From Costus lasius (Eukaryota; Streptophyta; Magnoliopsida; Zingiberales; Costaceae): 64,000 nucleotides of DNA. The stretch spans positions 42,072,507-42,136,506 of the forward strand of contig CM050449.1 of NCBI GenBank assembly GCA_027563935.2. Direction: 5' to 3'. Position numbers and translations under genes: made by a program. Of this stretch, positions 9,160 through 21,820 are shown piece by piece (position 1 is the first letter of the stretch; the number at the start of each line of letters is the position of its first letter). The notes beneath the pieces are model-generated. The model did no database searches, had not been told where the DNA came from, and was given only the letters and a program-made list of their open reading frames with translations.

Positions 9160-9394
9160 TAGAGTATGGCTTTAAGGAGCCTCCCACCTATAGTAGCTCC
9201 ATCAATCTGTCACGGTGGATTGCTTGAGCTTTTTCAACTCACAACACCTTTGTTTAGCTTGTGATCTACAATCATTAGGGTTAGATTAGAATGAGGTATC
9301 AATGTAACACTATACACTAATCTCTTCCTCTTCCCCATAGACCCAAAAGAGATCTTGAGTCCTTCTCACGTACTTGAGGATATTCTTTATATAT

Positions 9395-9402
9395 ATCTAG
9401 TG
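9395..9402 (+). repeat. Left target-site duplication of the MITE
   Basis: ATCTAGTG, repeated exactly at 9800-9807. Confidence 0.85.
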
Positions 9403-9799
9403 TAAGGATAGCAGTGGGTATACCCACATTTTTCATACTACCCGTACCCTAACTTGGATAATTCTTCTACTAAGCATACCTGAATAACTACCCGTTTATT
9501 TTTTAGAACCCCTACCCAAACCCTATAAATATACAACTTAAATACCTACCATATTCAATTTCAATCTATATATGTGATTACCTAAATAAAATTCAGGTAC
9601 CTGACCCTATAAAAACCCTAATAATGATTAATTTTTGGGTAGGTTAACCGCCAACCTAACTAATATATTTTAAAAAATAATTTTTAATATAAAAATAAAA
9701 TAATATAACTAAAAAAATAACAGGGTTAGCAAATAGTAACTTAGAAGTTATATACTTATATTATATACATTTATGTATATATATATGCTGCCATCCCTA
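9403..9799. mobile_element. hAT-type MITE, 397 bp
   Basis: A non-autonomous DNA transposon. It is flanked by an exact 8-bp duplication (ATCTAGTG), the size made by hAT transposases. Its ends are imperfect inverted repeats: TAAGGATAGCAG on the left and, read inward from the right, TAGGGATGGCAG. Just inside the left end is a perfect 14-bp palindrome, GTGGGTATACCCAC (9414-9427). The interior is very A+T rich and has no coding capacity. Removing it restores continuous homology of J to copia pol. The autonomous partner is not in the window. Confidence 0.85.
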
Positions 9800-9807
9800 A
9801 TCTAGTG
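9800..9807 (+). repeat. Right target-site duplication of the MITE
   Basis: ATCTAGTG, identical to 9395-9402. Confidence 0.85.
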
Positions 9808-10565
9808 TGAAATACTTGGGTCAGACTAGCATCTGCTGGTTATGCTCAAAGCATAAGCCACATCCAGCCTTGTGCATAACATTGAATACATGATTGTTCC
9901 AACTACCAAAACATAAGGAACTCAACTCATATTAACTCTCTTATCATGTATTGAAGTACACTAGCTCTTGGAAAGACCTAGGCCATGCTTGACTAGAAGG
10001 AATCTTTTCTTGGACTTATTCAAGCTAAATCTCTCTAGCATATTTTCAATATATGTACACTAACTTAGGGCAATGAGCCTCTTGGATCTATCTCTATGGA
10101 TACTCATGCCTAGTATATAGGTGGTATCCCTTTAGTCCTTCATATTGAAATACTTCCCAAGTTATGTCTCTATAGTCTAAAGAGCTAGGATGTCATTTCT
10201 AATGAGTAATACATCATCGACATTTAATACCAGAAAAACTATAGTATTCCCATTGAATTTCTTGTAAACATAAGCATCTTCTTCATTTTTTTATGAAGTC
10301 AATGTCCTTGGCTGCTTCATCAAAATGAATGTTCCAAATGTGAGATACTTGCTTTAATTCATAAATGGAATCTCTAAAGCCTGAATACCTTTTGAGCATC
10401 TGTTGGATAGACAAAACCCTTAGGCTTTGTCATATACACATTCAATATCTCATAATTGTAATGTACAACTAAAGCAAGCAAAATTCAAATGGACTTAAAT
10501 ATGGCCATGAGTGAGAAAGATTCATCGTAGTCGACATCATGGATTTGCTTGAAACCTTTCGTAAT

Positions 10566-11007
10566 GTTTGGGAATAGCGAGTGTAAAATAAAATTTAATA
10601 AAGTGGAAGTGCACCCAAAACCAATTCCCTTTTAGAACATTGATAACAAGAACTTAGAACAAATGATGTGATAGAGAATGTACCCTTGAAGCATGCCATG
10701 TACCAGGAGATGTTGGCGACAATGTAGATATCAACACACCAACTTCTACCTTCTATTAGTATCCATACAATGATCAAGTCAAGACCACCTTGCTCAATGC
10801 ATGGTGCTAACCTCAAAAGTAAGTATCCAAGCATTGGGAATTTCACTTGTCTCTCTACCTTGCTCCACAATTGAGGAGATGCCAAGAAAAGGAAGAAGCA
10901 AGGGGTGGCAACAAGAAGAGAGGAGGAGGTATATGAGCAACCATGCTTTAGTGCATGCAATCATCTGCTTGCCTCCAGTCTCTGCCTACTTATTTATAGT
11001 AGGCTAG
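10566..11007 (-). repeat. L: LTR piece of an old family B-like copia element
   Basis: Begins TGTTTGGGAATAG where the J homology stops. It runs parallel to the E2 LTR (which begins TGTTGGGAAAC), with similar landmarks in the same order, including a splice-donor-like stretch and a minus-strand TATA box. It is cut at 11007 by the 3' LTR of K. No partner LTR is visible. The assignment rests on loose similarity. Confidence 0.5.
10991..10999 (-). promoter_or_regulatory. Candidate TATA box of LTR L
   Basis: CTATAAATA read on the minus strand, inside a small perfect inverted repeat (GCCTACT at 10984-10990, AGTAGGC at 10998-11004). E2 has CTATAAAAG at the comparable place. Confidence 0.45.
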
Positions 11008-12360
11008 TGATGCGGCCACAAGTGCATGGTTTTATCAAAATAATAAAATAAGATCGTTCCCACGAGGATCTAACGGTCAACTACTGATTACACGTTCAAT
11101 CTATAGCTAGACGATTTGAAAACTATTCTGATAAAAAACTTTAAAGAGAATTGAAAAGAAAAGCGAGAGGTTCGAGTAGAAAATTGTATGGAGAAAATTA
11201 GGACTAGGGTCTCACCACATTAATGATATAGACTTTAAATAAAAATAAATCTTAGCAAGAAAATCAATGCGTTAAAAGAGATTCACTTACATGTACAGAT
11301 TGCTTCCTCTTGGAGTGCAATTCGGTACTTAATCATAATAATTTCCTACTATCGTGACAATTGTAGTAATTAAGCCCTTTAAGCTCTATGATAAATTATA
11401 AAAATCCTTCGAGTGAATTCAACCTACTCTCATGATTGAAGACATAGATTTGAAAAGAATATTTCCAATGTTGTGATTCACCTCTCGGTTCGTCTCGCGA
11501 CGTCTAAAATGTAATAACACTTGGCCAGAGTAATTATATGAAGTAAAATGGAATGCAAATCAAATCAATACACTAAAATTCTTAAACAAAGATAGCTTTC
11601 ATAGTTCAATTCACAGAATCATCAACAGGCTACGCCCGAGTTCTGAAATAAGAGTTTAAGTTAACATGTTTATGATAAATTTCATATAATCTCTTGATTT
11701 TTGCATGGAAAACTTACATAATTCACAAGGAAACACAAAGAGATCAAGAATCACTCTATTCCTCGGTCAGGAGATGAAGATCAAATGAATTCTTCCCCTC
11801 TTCCCGTGATCCATGCTTTGGAAATCGCTAAATCTGGGTTTTCTGCCCTAGCCATTGCCTCAATAAATTTCATCCCAAAAAGCTCCCTAATTTGGTCCAA
11901 AATCTTCCTTTTTATAGTTCAATCTATGTGGGACCCTCTTAGGAAGGTTCTCCTAAGTTTTCTCTAAATTCTAACTAGATTCGAGGCTGAATTAAATGAA
12001 AAATCGTAACTAGTGACAATATTCATTTCGTGTGAATGGACTCACGGTAGTGTCTGTGAATGTCTCGGTGCATAAGTCTATTTTTTGCACCGCGTCTATG
12101 AATATCTTGCACCAAACTCTATTTTGCTTCAAATTTGACATATGACCTCGTCATTTCCTCAGGAAATGCTCCATGATGTAAAAACTTCTTAAATCCTTCA
12201 TTTTTTAGTGATATTATCTATATTTGTATGAAAACCAAGAAAAGTAAAGATTCTATATAATATGAGAGAAAAACATCATAAAATGGTATAAAATCCTATA
12301 ATTAAGCGCAAATATGCATGTAAAATATAGTGAAAAATGCTATGTAAATGCAACTCATCA
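11008..12360 (-). repeat. K: 3' LTR of a Ty3/gypsy element, 1353 bp
   Basis: Read on the minus strand it opens TGATGAGTTGC and closes GCCGCATCA, so the ends are TGATG/CATCA. Just before it (12361-12410 on the plus strand) is the layout typical of Athila/Tat-type elements: a stretch reading CTTGAGGACAAGC on the minus strand, then a short purine run (TAGGGAATTT) abutting the LTR. The partner 5' LTR is not in the window. Confidence 0.75.
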
Positions 12361-12375
12361 AAATTCCCTAGACTT
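12361..12375 (-). other. Polypurine tract region of K
   Basis: On the minus strand, AAGTCTAGGGAATTT directly before the LTR start. It is weaker than a typical tract, as expected for an old copy. Confidence 0.6.
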
Positions 12376-14539
12376 AAAATTTTGCTTGTCCTCAAGCAAG
12401 ATAAAGATATGTGTAAGAAGAATGTAAAGATAAAAGGCCATTTGTTTGTTCTACCTTGACATGTATTTAGTCCACAATTCGTGCAACAATTTTTTAAAAC
12501 TTATGAAATTTAAGAAATAACACATCAGAAATAGATTCTCAAGATTTTGCAATCCAAGACAGATAACATATTATAATCTATATTGTTGCATCCAAATTCA
12601 ACTTACTGAGTATTTTGTACTTTCACTTAATAAATCTAAATTTACCCTTCAAGTGAAATTCTCATTTAAAGATCCATAATGATATTTCTGAGTAAAGAGA
12701 CTTTTAGAATAGACTAATCTTTAAACGGTTATATGCCCTTTTCTATTAGCACTATAACATTATTTAAAATATACTACTTAGTAGTATAATAGAACTCATG
12801 GCCAAAATCATGAAATATCAGCGGAGTTGTCCACTTGACCTTCAGCTCTCTCCCTTCTTTTTTTTATTCATTTTTTATGGAGGGAGACACTCAAGGACAT
12901 AGTACTTAAATCGTTATCGATTTTTTTGCATAAGGGTTAAATTTTTTTTCCTAAACTTTCCCTCTATTACTCGATCAAATAAATTTAAAGTATACCTGGT
13001 CATGGTATAATATAACGCATGACTTCAGATCTTTAGACCTGAGAAGTTGGAGCAAGTCTCTTTGTACAGGTATCCACAATTTTCTTTACATGAAAATTAT
13101 CTATCAAGTAAAAATTAGAAAAAATTAAACTCAAGTAGCTACTATTCAGCTTGTATCACAAGGATGCACAATATTTTATATACACATTTTATCCATACCA
13201 AAACTGTGTTTACTCAAGAATCTTATCCCACTTGCAATTCCAAAAATTTCTAAGCTATCAAATCAATTACTCAAAATACTTCCTAAATACATTATTAGGG
13301 ATAAAACAAACTCACACCATGAAAATTGTAGACATTCAAGACATAGTTTAATATAACCTAGACAAAAATAATATACCTATAAGCACCCTAGACTTAAACC
13401 ATTGCATACTACACATCATTTACTCCACAATTATCAATGAAAAATAAACATGCATCATCTATTAAAAACTGACATACGTAAATCATAAGGATACAAGCAT
13501 TGTAATGTCAAAGCTTATCACAAAATCAATTACTATGAGCGAAATACCAGCACTGTCATATCAATTACCATCACACCAACAACCAACATCATACAAGCAT
13601 CATCGGAAAATATAAGTATCGAATACAGGTCAAAATACTGAATACATGTCACAATGCATGTCATCCTAGAAAGAAAACTATGCATCATCCTCGATGAAGA
13701 AAATGGAACAAGACAAAAAGAAGAGAAACTCACAAAATAAGTGAATTAGTCGGACTCAATGCACTCATCATCATCGATTCCGGTAGTGTTTGAGGTTGAA
13801 ACTGGGTCACTGGCGAAGATTGGTGAGATTAGGGCTTCGACACCAGTCTTTCCTAGAGGAATCGGTAGAGAAAGCATTGCTGGTTATTGCTTCAACACAG
13901 AGGGAAGTCATACAGGAGAGTTGATTGCCGGAGGAAGGATTTTGGGAGCGAGTGGCAAGGGTTTGTGGGTGAGGTTGTGAACTCTAGGCTCGCTCATGAG
14001 TTTTAAATCCTTGAACTGATCAAAACTCACAGTCATAGCCGTGAATATCATGGCAACTCCCCTTCTACTCCTCAGTTTACAATCATAATATTCACAGCCT
14101 GTGAACGGACTCACGGTCACATCAGTGAATGTTGTGGCAACTTCTTGCAAACTTATATTTTTTTTTCAGACGTAGCATTCATGGCCCATGAGTGGACTCA
14201 CAGGCGCATCCGTGAATGCTACAACAACTTCCCAACAAACTCATTTTTCATTTCTCTTTGCTTCCCTACATCCAAAAGAACTTATATTAAGATTTTTCAA
14301 CTTCAAAATCAAGGAAATATGCTATAAAACTACCTAAAATTTAAAAAATTGAAAAATAAAAATCAAGAACTACTAAAGTTAGAAACATGGATTGCTACAG
14401 TCATTAGCTTGACCGTAGCTGTGATCATGGTTTTGTCGGTTGATCAGATGATTAGTAAATAGCATGTAGTTTTCTATTTTTTTGTTGCCTTAAGATTGCA
14501 CCTATTGAAATGAGTATCCAGTATAATAGGTGAATAACA
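12376..14539 (-). other. K: 3' internal non-coding region with pol deleted
   Basis: A+T-rich DNA with no protein homology that I can see on either strand. In complete Athila/Tat elements the reverse transcriptase, RNase H and integrase precede the 3' non-coding region. Here that region lies close to a protease-end/RT-start fragment, so several kilobases of pol are missing. Imperfect repeats of about 58 bp lie at 14026-14231. Confidence 0.55.
14026..14231. repeat. Imperfect short repeats in K
   Basis: Units about 57-60 bp long at 14088-14144 and 14175-14231 plus a partial one at 14026-14060. Each holds a GTGAATRTYRTGGCAACT-like core preceded by GGACTCAC. A fourth, looser copy is in the K LTR at 12018-12070. 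Confidence 0.6.
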
Positions 14540-15712
14540 ATAATTATACTATGTGTGAATGGAGAAAAATTAATGCACTTAATATTATCAAAAGAACACC
14601 CTATAGCTTTTCTAAACTTATGCATCACTTAACTTGTTTGATTTTTATATTCATCTGCATTGTAAATTATAGGCAAAGTAGAGATAGGACTTAGAAATTC
14701 AAATCTTAAATTGCTTGCAAGGGATGTAAATTCTATTTGTTCCCTCTCACTTATCTTGAGGTCGGTTCCATTGAGAATTTCAAATGTTACCTTTTTTGAG
14801 TTGATAATTGGGCAAGAATCTAGCACTTGTAAGTATGCTCGAGTGTCAGCTTCCATAACCTCATTCTCATCATTCATAAAACAAATCTCCAAAGGATCCT
14901 TATCAATTCGGGTGATGTTGCAATGATTTGCCGCACTATCTACGTCCTTAATGTTGTAGCAAAACCCTACAAAAGAAGGTTTATTTAAGGTTGCTGATAA
15001 ATCAAATTCTGTTTTGTTCTTACTGATATTTAATGTTAGCTTTCCGTTCTTGACATCGATAACTACTTCGAAGGTGGTAAGGAATTGTCTACCCAAGATG
15101 AGTGGTAACCTTGAATCCTCCTCCATCTTCAAAACTACAAAATCGGCTGAAATAAAGAAGTTACCAACTTTGATTGGAACGCCTTCCAAAATTCCCACAG
15201 GTTGTTGAACAGAACGATTGACAAGCTGAAGTGAGATCGTCGTCAGCTTCATATCCCAGATGTCAATCTTTTTGCAAGTAGATAAGGGCATCAAGCTCAC
15301 ACTTGCGCCCAAGTCACATAAGGCTCACACTTCTGGGATGTTTCAACTTTTGAGGTATTTTATTCTATATTATAGTATTGCATTCCTCGGTTAATGCCAC
15401 AGTGCCGTGTTCTTTGATTTTTCGCTGATTGGATAGAATGTATTTTAAGAACTTTGTATAAGTTAGCATCTATGACAAAACATTAGTAAAAGAAATGTTA
15501 ATATTTAACTTTTTTAATATCTCAAGAAATTTGCAGAACTACTTGTCAAACTTTACCTTTGCCAATCTTTGAGGAAAAGGAATGGGTGGTTTGTATGCGG
15601 GAGGACCTACGTAAACTTGTTCTTTTTCTTGCACTATGGGTATCTATTTCTTAGGTTGGTCTTTTTCAGGTAGCTCTTCAACAGCTACAGGCACTTTATT
15701 CGGTACCCTAAG
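14540..15712 (-). pseudogene. K: Athila/Tat-like gag-protease fragment with the start of RT
   Basis: Read from right to left. The end of gag has degraded homology to the PPFPQRL-type motif (about 15590-15540) and the stretch before ALTEECN (about 15400). Next comes an aspartic protease with DLGASVSLMP (Asp codon near 15310) and PLILGRQFL, in a frame open from 15312 to 14629. After that stop, similarity resumes with AIGCSFDNIK, like the AIGWTxADIKGIS start of Athila reverse transcriptase, and ends near 14540. An in-frame TGA just upstream of the protease and the loss of the rest of pol show it is dead. The gypsy family is clear from the protease; the exact lineage is inferred. Confidence 0.8.
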
Positions 15713-16065
15713 TGTTGGGACACCCCGGGTATTTTAAAATTTTAAATACATGCACAGATACATATAGCGGAAGCAAATCCCCGAAACATGCAAGTCCTAA
15801 AAACCCAGAAGATTGAGTCAAGCGAAGGGGTTGACACGGTGAGGAAGAGATGGTACCTCAAAGCAATAGATGGAGAAGTGATGTAGGCACCTAAGTATTC
15901 GCCCTCTGCAGTCTCGCACACAGCTAGTGCTTGAGTTCTCTTCTTCCACGCCTAGTGTTGGCCTCAAGAAGAAGATCCATGCCAAGGGAGTCCTTCTTGA
16001 TCACTTGTGCCACCCACAAGGATGAGGATGTGCCAAGAGGAAGAAGAATGAAAGGATGCTGCCAA
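15713..16065 (-). repeat. I: LTR piece of a family B copia element, cut by E2
   Basis: Begins TGTTGGGACACCCCGGG and parallels the first 350 bp of the E2 LTR (16066 onward) with many differences, including the shared CCCTCTGCAGTCTCGCACAC stretch. It stops at 16065, where the E2 LTR starts. Its remainder must lie beyond the right end of the window. It interrupts gypsy element K. Confidence 0.8.
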
Positions 16066-18022
16066 TGTTGGGAAACCCCGGGGACATTTTACAATTTTTC
16101 AGAGTTATGGACATACATTTTTCGCAGCGGAAGAATGTCCCCGAAACAGGCCAGTCCCAAAAACCCAGTGAAGATCGCATGCAAGGGAGTCGACACGATG
16201 AGTTAGGAAATACCTTAAGAGCAATGTAGAGCGATGTCGATGAAGGCGCCCAAGTGTTCGCCCTCTGCAGTCTCGCACACACGGATCTCTTGAGTTCTCT
16301 TCTTCCACGCCCGGTGCTAGCCTCGGGAAGAAGATCCAAGCCTTAGGGAGATACTCTACTTCACTTGCGCCACCAAGAGAGATGAAGCGCCAAGAGAAGA
16401 AGGAAGACTATCCAAAAACGCCAAGCACTAATGTTCCTTGCGCCAAGAGGAAAGGAGGAAGTGGCTTGCGGTTATGGAAGAAGGAAGATGCGCCCTTTGC
16501 TCCAAGCACTCGCCCCTCTCCTTGTGTTCACGCCTTCAAGGAATTAATTACACACAAGAGGGCTCGGCTAGGTGCTCTTTTATAGGGCAAGAGGCGATTT
16601 ATGAAAGGCTAGGATTAAGACAAGTGGGCGGCTATGATGAGAAGGTTTGAGATAAGGAAAGTCTCCAAGACATTTCCATAATACTCATTCAACCATTCCT
16701 TTTAGAGCCCATGTCTTTCTTTGTGCGCCAAGGCCTTGCCTTGCGCCCCAAGTAATGCCATATTGGCATTCATACCATAAGAGATTAAGGGGGAGGCGCC
16801 AATTGCTTCCTTATGAAGCAAATTGCGCCACTTCTCCCCATTATGCCCATAGGCGCCTAGGGGAGAAGATTTGTCCCCATTATACCCTTTTAGCCTCTCA
16901 TCTCTTCATGAGAACTTGTTATTGGGCCTCATTGAATAATGAGCTAGCCCAAACATCATTGCATAGGTTGATTAAGCACTTGGATCCAATCCAATGCAAC
17001 CCTAATCCAAATGTGACCAACCATGGTCAAATACGGGTCAACCTGCCAAAAATGAAGTTTGGCTCCAATAACATTCTTCCATTTCATCAGGCCCATTGGC
17101 GCTGATGAACGCTCCCAATTAGATCCGAGTTATCCAATAACTCGATCATAAGGCTTCCCGATCAATACGAGAACTCAAGTATCAAGGTGTGCGACCCTGT
17201 AGGTTCCTCTAACGCTGGCAGTGCTGACCAAAGGTCATCACAAGCAGTGAGTGGCACCTAGCAGTGCATCGCTGCTACCCAGGTCGTTGGAATGGATATC
17301 GACATCGACATCCCCATCATCGCAACTAGGTACAGATGCATTACAGTCTCTTTGCCGAACTGATATCCGATTGGACAAGTGTGTCACCACTTGTTTTCAT
17401 CCAATCACATGGCTATGACTAAAACAGGTTCTTACCTGGGTATGGCTATACACTCTCAGTCATAGAACCATAAAGGAGCTCCATGGATATCATACTTCCT
17501 TAGGGAAGGGGCAAATCCTATGTCTGTCCATTGATCTTCTCATATGGGTCGTGACATGCTCAATTAACAACCGTTATGACCTCCCAGCTACGGCAAGGTG
17601 TTAGGTTGTATCAAAGCAAGTCCCTAATCATATAGAATGATCAATGACCTCAAGTCAAGGGATCAATGCATCTCCTGTCACTTATGAGGATAACTTATGA
17701 CACCAAGTCATAGCCTCATAGCGGGTCTATCCAGTATATCCCCAATGATATACCCATGTGTCTGCGTTAGCACCACGTGCCTAACCAGCCCACATACCAG
17801 TCTCTCAAGTACCATAGCTGTCCCATATCCACTAAGGTACATCGACTGGGGATTATAATTCGAGCACAGATCCAATCTGTCTCCAGGGACATTATCATGT
17901 AAGTACACAATCGCAGGTGTAGTCAAACAATGATAACGACAATGCCAGAATGATATATAAATATCAGTGTCAAGTAGTACATAAGTTGACCAAAACTAGG
18001 TCCTAGGGCATATACACCAACA
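16066..18022 (-). repeat. E2 3' LTR, 1957 bp
   Basis: On the minus strand starts TGTTGGTGTATATG after the polypurine tract and ends TTTCCCAACA. It is complete, and serves as the reference for recognising the split 5' LTR. Candidate TATA box CTATAAAAG is at 16577-16585 (minus). A candidate splice donor AAG/GTATTT has the intron starting at 16213 (minus). Confidence 0.95.
16577..16585 (-). promoter_or_regulatory. Candidate TATA box of the E2 3' LTR
   Basis: CTATAAAAG on the minus strand. The matching site in the split 5' LTR is near 55590-55598. It lies about 370 bases before the donor-like AAG/GTATTT. Confidence 0.6.
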
Positions 18023-18035
18023 ATCTCCCACTTGC
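18023..18035 (-). other. Polypurine tract (E2)
   Basis: On the minus strand reads GCAAGTGGGAGAT-like purine sequence directly before the 3' LTR, nearly the same as in family A. Confidence 0.85.
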
Positions 18036-18043
18036 ACTAAGAC

Positions 18044-21000
18044 CTAGAAGTTGAGGAATCTCAACCCCATATCTCTAGCGTGACCATCATGCTTCTGCTG
18101 CGCCAAAGCCTTGGTCAATGGGTCTGCCAGATTGTTCTCTGTGTCTACTATGCTAATCTTGACATCACCTCTGTCAATGATCTCTCTGATCAGGTGAAAT
18201 CTTCTGAGTATGTGTTTGGATCTTTGATGAGACCGTGGTTCCTTGGCTTGTGCAATTGCTCCATTGTTGTCACAGTAGAGTTCAATGGGATCCATTGCAC
18301 TAGGTACCACTTGAAGATCACATAAGAACTTCCTTATCCAAACAGCTTCCTTGGCTGCCTCAGAAGCAGCCACTTACTCAGCTTCGGTTGTAGAATCTGC
18401 TATGGTGGATTGCTTGAAGCTCTTCCAACATACAGTGCCTCCATTTATCTTGAACACATAGCCGGCCTGCGATCTAAAGTCGTCAGGGTCAGACTGGAAC
18501 GATGCGTCAGTATAGCCCTGCATACTGAGCTCTTCCTGTCCCCCATAGACCATGAACAAATCCTTAGTTCTTCTCAGATACTTTAGGATGTTCTTTACAG
18601 CCACCCAGTGCTGTAGACCTGGATTGGATTGGTATCGGCTGGTAATGCTCACAGCATATGCCACATCTGGTCTAGTACATAACATTGCATACATGATCGA
18701 TCCTACTGCCGAAGCATAAGGAATTCGACTCATGTCATCCCTCTCAGCCTGTGTTGTAGGACACTGGCTCTTTGAGAGAGTAAGGCCATGTCTCACTGGA
18801 AGGTATCCTTTCTTGGATTGCTCCATGTAGAACCTCTCCAGTACCTTATCAATTTAAGTACTTTGACTAAGGGCCAAGAGCCTCTTGGATCTATCCCGGT
18901 AGATCCTCACGCCTAGAATATAGGCGGCCTCCCCTAAGTCTTTCATCTCGAAACACTTCCCCAACCATGTCTTCACAGCTTGAAGACTAGGGATGTCGTT
19001 TCTGATGAGCAGTATGTCATCAACATACAAGACCAGAAAAATTACCAAGCTCCCACTGAATTTTCTGTATACACAGGCATCATCTTCGCTTTTGATAAAA
19101 CCATAATCTCTCACGGCCTCATCAAATCGAAGATTCCAACTTCGAGATGCTTGCTTTAATCCATAGATGGACCTCTTTAGCTTGCAGACCTTATTAGCCT
19201 CTGCAGGATGGATGAAGCCATCAGGTTGTGTCATATACACATCCTCAGTCAGCTTCCCGTTAAGGAACGGTGTTTTCACATCCATCTGCCATATCTCATA
19301 ATCATGATATGCAGCTATAGCAAGCAGAATCCGAATGGATTTAATCATGGCAACTGACGAGAAGGTTTCATCATAGTCCACCCCGTGGACTTGTTTAAAT
19401 CCTTTAGCCACTAGTCTACCCTTATAGGTAACTATTTTGCCATCCATGTCTGTCTTCTTCTTGAAGACCCATTTACACCCTATGGGTTTTACCCCATCAG
19501 GCAGCTCAACCAAATCCCAGACTTGGTTAGCCGACATGGAATCCATCTCAGATCTCATGGCGTCAAGCCATTTCTCGGAGTCCGGTCCACTGACCGCCTC
19601 ATCATAGGTTCTAGGTTCATCCTCAATGATGAAGATCCCATCGTGTTGGGTCGGTAGTGACCCATACCTCTCAGGTGCACGACGAATTCTCCCAGACCTA
19701 TGCGGGACCTGTGTCTGAGCCTCAGGTTGCCTAGCAACCGGTGCAGGTGGCTCAGATTCCATCTCTTTGTCTTGTGCTTGCACTTGGACCTCATCCAAGT
19801 CAAACTTCCTCCCACTAACTTCTTTCATAAGAAATTCTTTCTCTAGAAAGATAGCACCCCGAGCAACAAAAACTTTGTTCTCGGTTGGGACATAGAAGTA
19901 GTATCCTTTAGTTTCCTTAGGATACCCCACAAACACACACTTATCAGATCTAGGTTCTAGCTTGCTAGAATCCTGACGTTTGACGTAAGCCTCACATCCC
20001 CAGATCCTGATAAACGTGAGATTAGGGCGTCTTCCACTCCATACCTCGTATGGTATTTTGGAGACACTCTTAGATGGAACATTATTCAGTATTAGAGAAG
20101 CTGTTTCTAGTGCATGCCCCCAGAATGATGAAGGTAGAGTTGCATGACTCATCATGGATCGAACCATATCCAATAAAGTTCGATTTCTCCTTTCAGACAC
20201 ACCATTCCATTGAGGTGTTCCAGGAGGAGTGAGTTGGGATATGATCCCACACTCTCTCAGATAGTCAAAGAACTCACCACTCAGGTATTCTCCACCTCGA
20301 TCTGATCGAAGAGCTTTAATGGATCTTCCAAGCTGGTTCTCTACTTCATTCTTGAACTCCTTGAATTTCTCAAAGGACTCAGATTTATGTCTCATTAGGT
20401 AGACATAACCATACCTACTGAAGTCATCAGTAAAGGTAATGAAGTAGCTGTACCCTCCTCTGGCTTGTTTATTGAAGGGCCCACACACATCAGTATGTAT
20501 GAGATCCAATAAACCTTCTGCCCTCTCACCAATCTTGGTGAAGGGTGCCTTTGTCATCTTCCCTAACAAACAAGGTTCACAAGTATCAAATTCCTCCAAG
20601 GAACTTGAATCTAACAATCCATTTGCATGGAGTTGTTGGATGCGATTCTTGTTTATATGGGCTAATCGACAGTGCCATAGGAAAGCACCAACTGAACCAC
20701 TCAGTTTGGTCCTCTTATTGCTTATGTTACAAATAGAACTTTCCATATCCAAGATATATAGACCATTGCACAAAGTGCCCTTCCCATAGAACATATTTGC
20801 AAATGAAAAAGAACAGGAGTTCTTATTTATTTCAAATTTAAATCCTTTCCTCGCCAAGCAAGGAATGGATACAATATTCTTTGTTAGCGAAGGTACACAA
20901 AAGCAATTGTCTAGTTCTAATTGAAGTCCAGAAGGCAAGGAGAGAGTCAAAACGCCTACAGCAATAGCAGCAACCTGTGCCCCGTTTCCAACGCGTAGGT

Positions 21001-21649
21001 CAATCTCTCCAAGCCGCACCGATCTACTTTTCTTGAGCCCCTGCATATTTGTACAAATATGAGCTCCACATGCGGTATCCAATACCCATGACATAGAAGT
21101 AGAAAGGTTGACTTCTGTAACATAAATACCTGAGCATGAAGACGAAGCCTTGCCTCTCTTCTTCTCATTCTGAAGTCGTACTATATCCTTTATCATGTGA
21201 GGTGGTCCTCCACATGAGTAGCACTTATTATTCCTGACTCTTTCCATCTTTGTTTTCAATGTATTAGTTAAGCCTTTGGGCTTAACACACTGAATGTCTA
21301 CTTTAGGAGGGTTGAGCTCAACCAATGCATCAAAGAGCTGCCCTATATTAGAAATAATTTCAGGGGCACTCTTAGATTCATATTGCCCTCTAAGCTCGGG
21401 CGACATGTTGGTTAGCATCAATCGTGCAACCTCCAAAGTATCAGCTTGATGCTTATCATAAGCATCCCTCTCAGCCGCTGAGGTCAAGCATGGAAGTGGC
21501 TCAGGAATTGGCTTCTCAAGGACATATAGCTTCCTCTCTAGCTTGAGCACAATTCTCAAATTCATATACCAATCCTTTAAGTTGGATCCAACCAACTTAT
21601 CCCTTTCCAGGATAGATCGCAGTGACCATCTGCCATTGTTCACAGCCAT
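18044..21649 (-). pseudogene. gag-pol: E2 gag-pol, broken by two stops and a gag deletion
   Basis: Start chosen at ATG 21649 (Met-Ala-Val), four bases after an acceptor-like GTTGTAG. The open frame extends 48 bases further upstream, but that part is probably intron. Gag lacks about 100 residues of its middle compared with E1. Its zinc knuckle is damaged: CYSC-GGPP-H is followed by Ile where the last Cys should be. Protease has LDTACG. Integrase keeps the zinc site and DD35E residues. Reverse transcriptase keeps YVDD but has Ser in place of Pro in ETFSPVAM. Two in-frame stops, TAA at 18854-18856 (Tyr codon in relatives) and TAA at 18374-18376 (Tyr of TEAEY in RNase H), split the frame without a frameshift. 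It ends LRFLNF, as in family A. It cannot make a full enzyme set. Confidence 0.9.
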
Positions 21650-21820
21650 TGTTCTACAACAACCAAGAAACAGCAGATTAGTACTACTTCGAGTCATTTA
21701 AACTGGACTTGTTTTAAATGACCATGGCTCCCACTATTTTATATTCGAATTGACAACCCACAAAGTCAATCGGGAAGTTTAAAACTTCTTAGTGAGATGG
21801 GATCCTTATTTCACATGAGG

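Larger units (their letters stand above)
9160..10565 (-). pseudogene. J: decayed copia pol relic (reverse transcriptase - RNase H)
   Basis: No open frame survives, but the DNA aligns along its length with the minus-strand pol of E2 (about 18360-19420). Examples: the RNase H stretch near 9212 (GGTGGATTGCTTGA), the stretch near 10070-10130 about a conserved lineage motif, the active-site region near 10205-10230, and the conserved Lys-Gly-Phe-Lys region near 10540-10565. A MITE interrupts it at 9403-9799. Many indels and stops show it is much older than E1, F, G or H. The left edge is approximate. The right edge is where L begins. Confidence 0.75.

Noticed and set aside
13759..13980. 73-codon plus-strand frame in K as a host gene
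   Set aside because: No recognisable domain, no supporting splice structure, and it lies inside the non-coding interior of a gypsy element.
18854..21697. Upstream start of the E2 frame at 21697
   Set aside because: The first 16 codons overlap the acceptor-like T-rich stretch before gag. The Met-Ala-Val start at 21649 matches where relatives begin.
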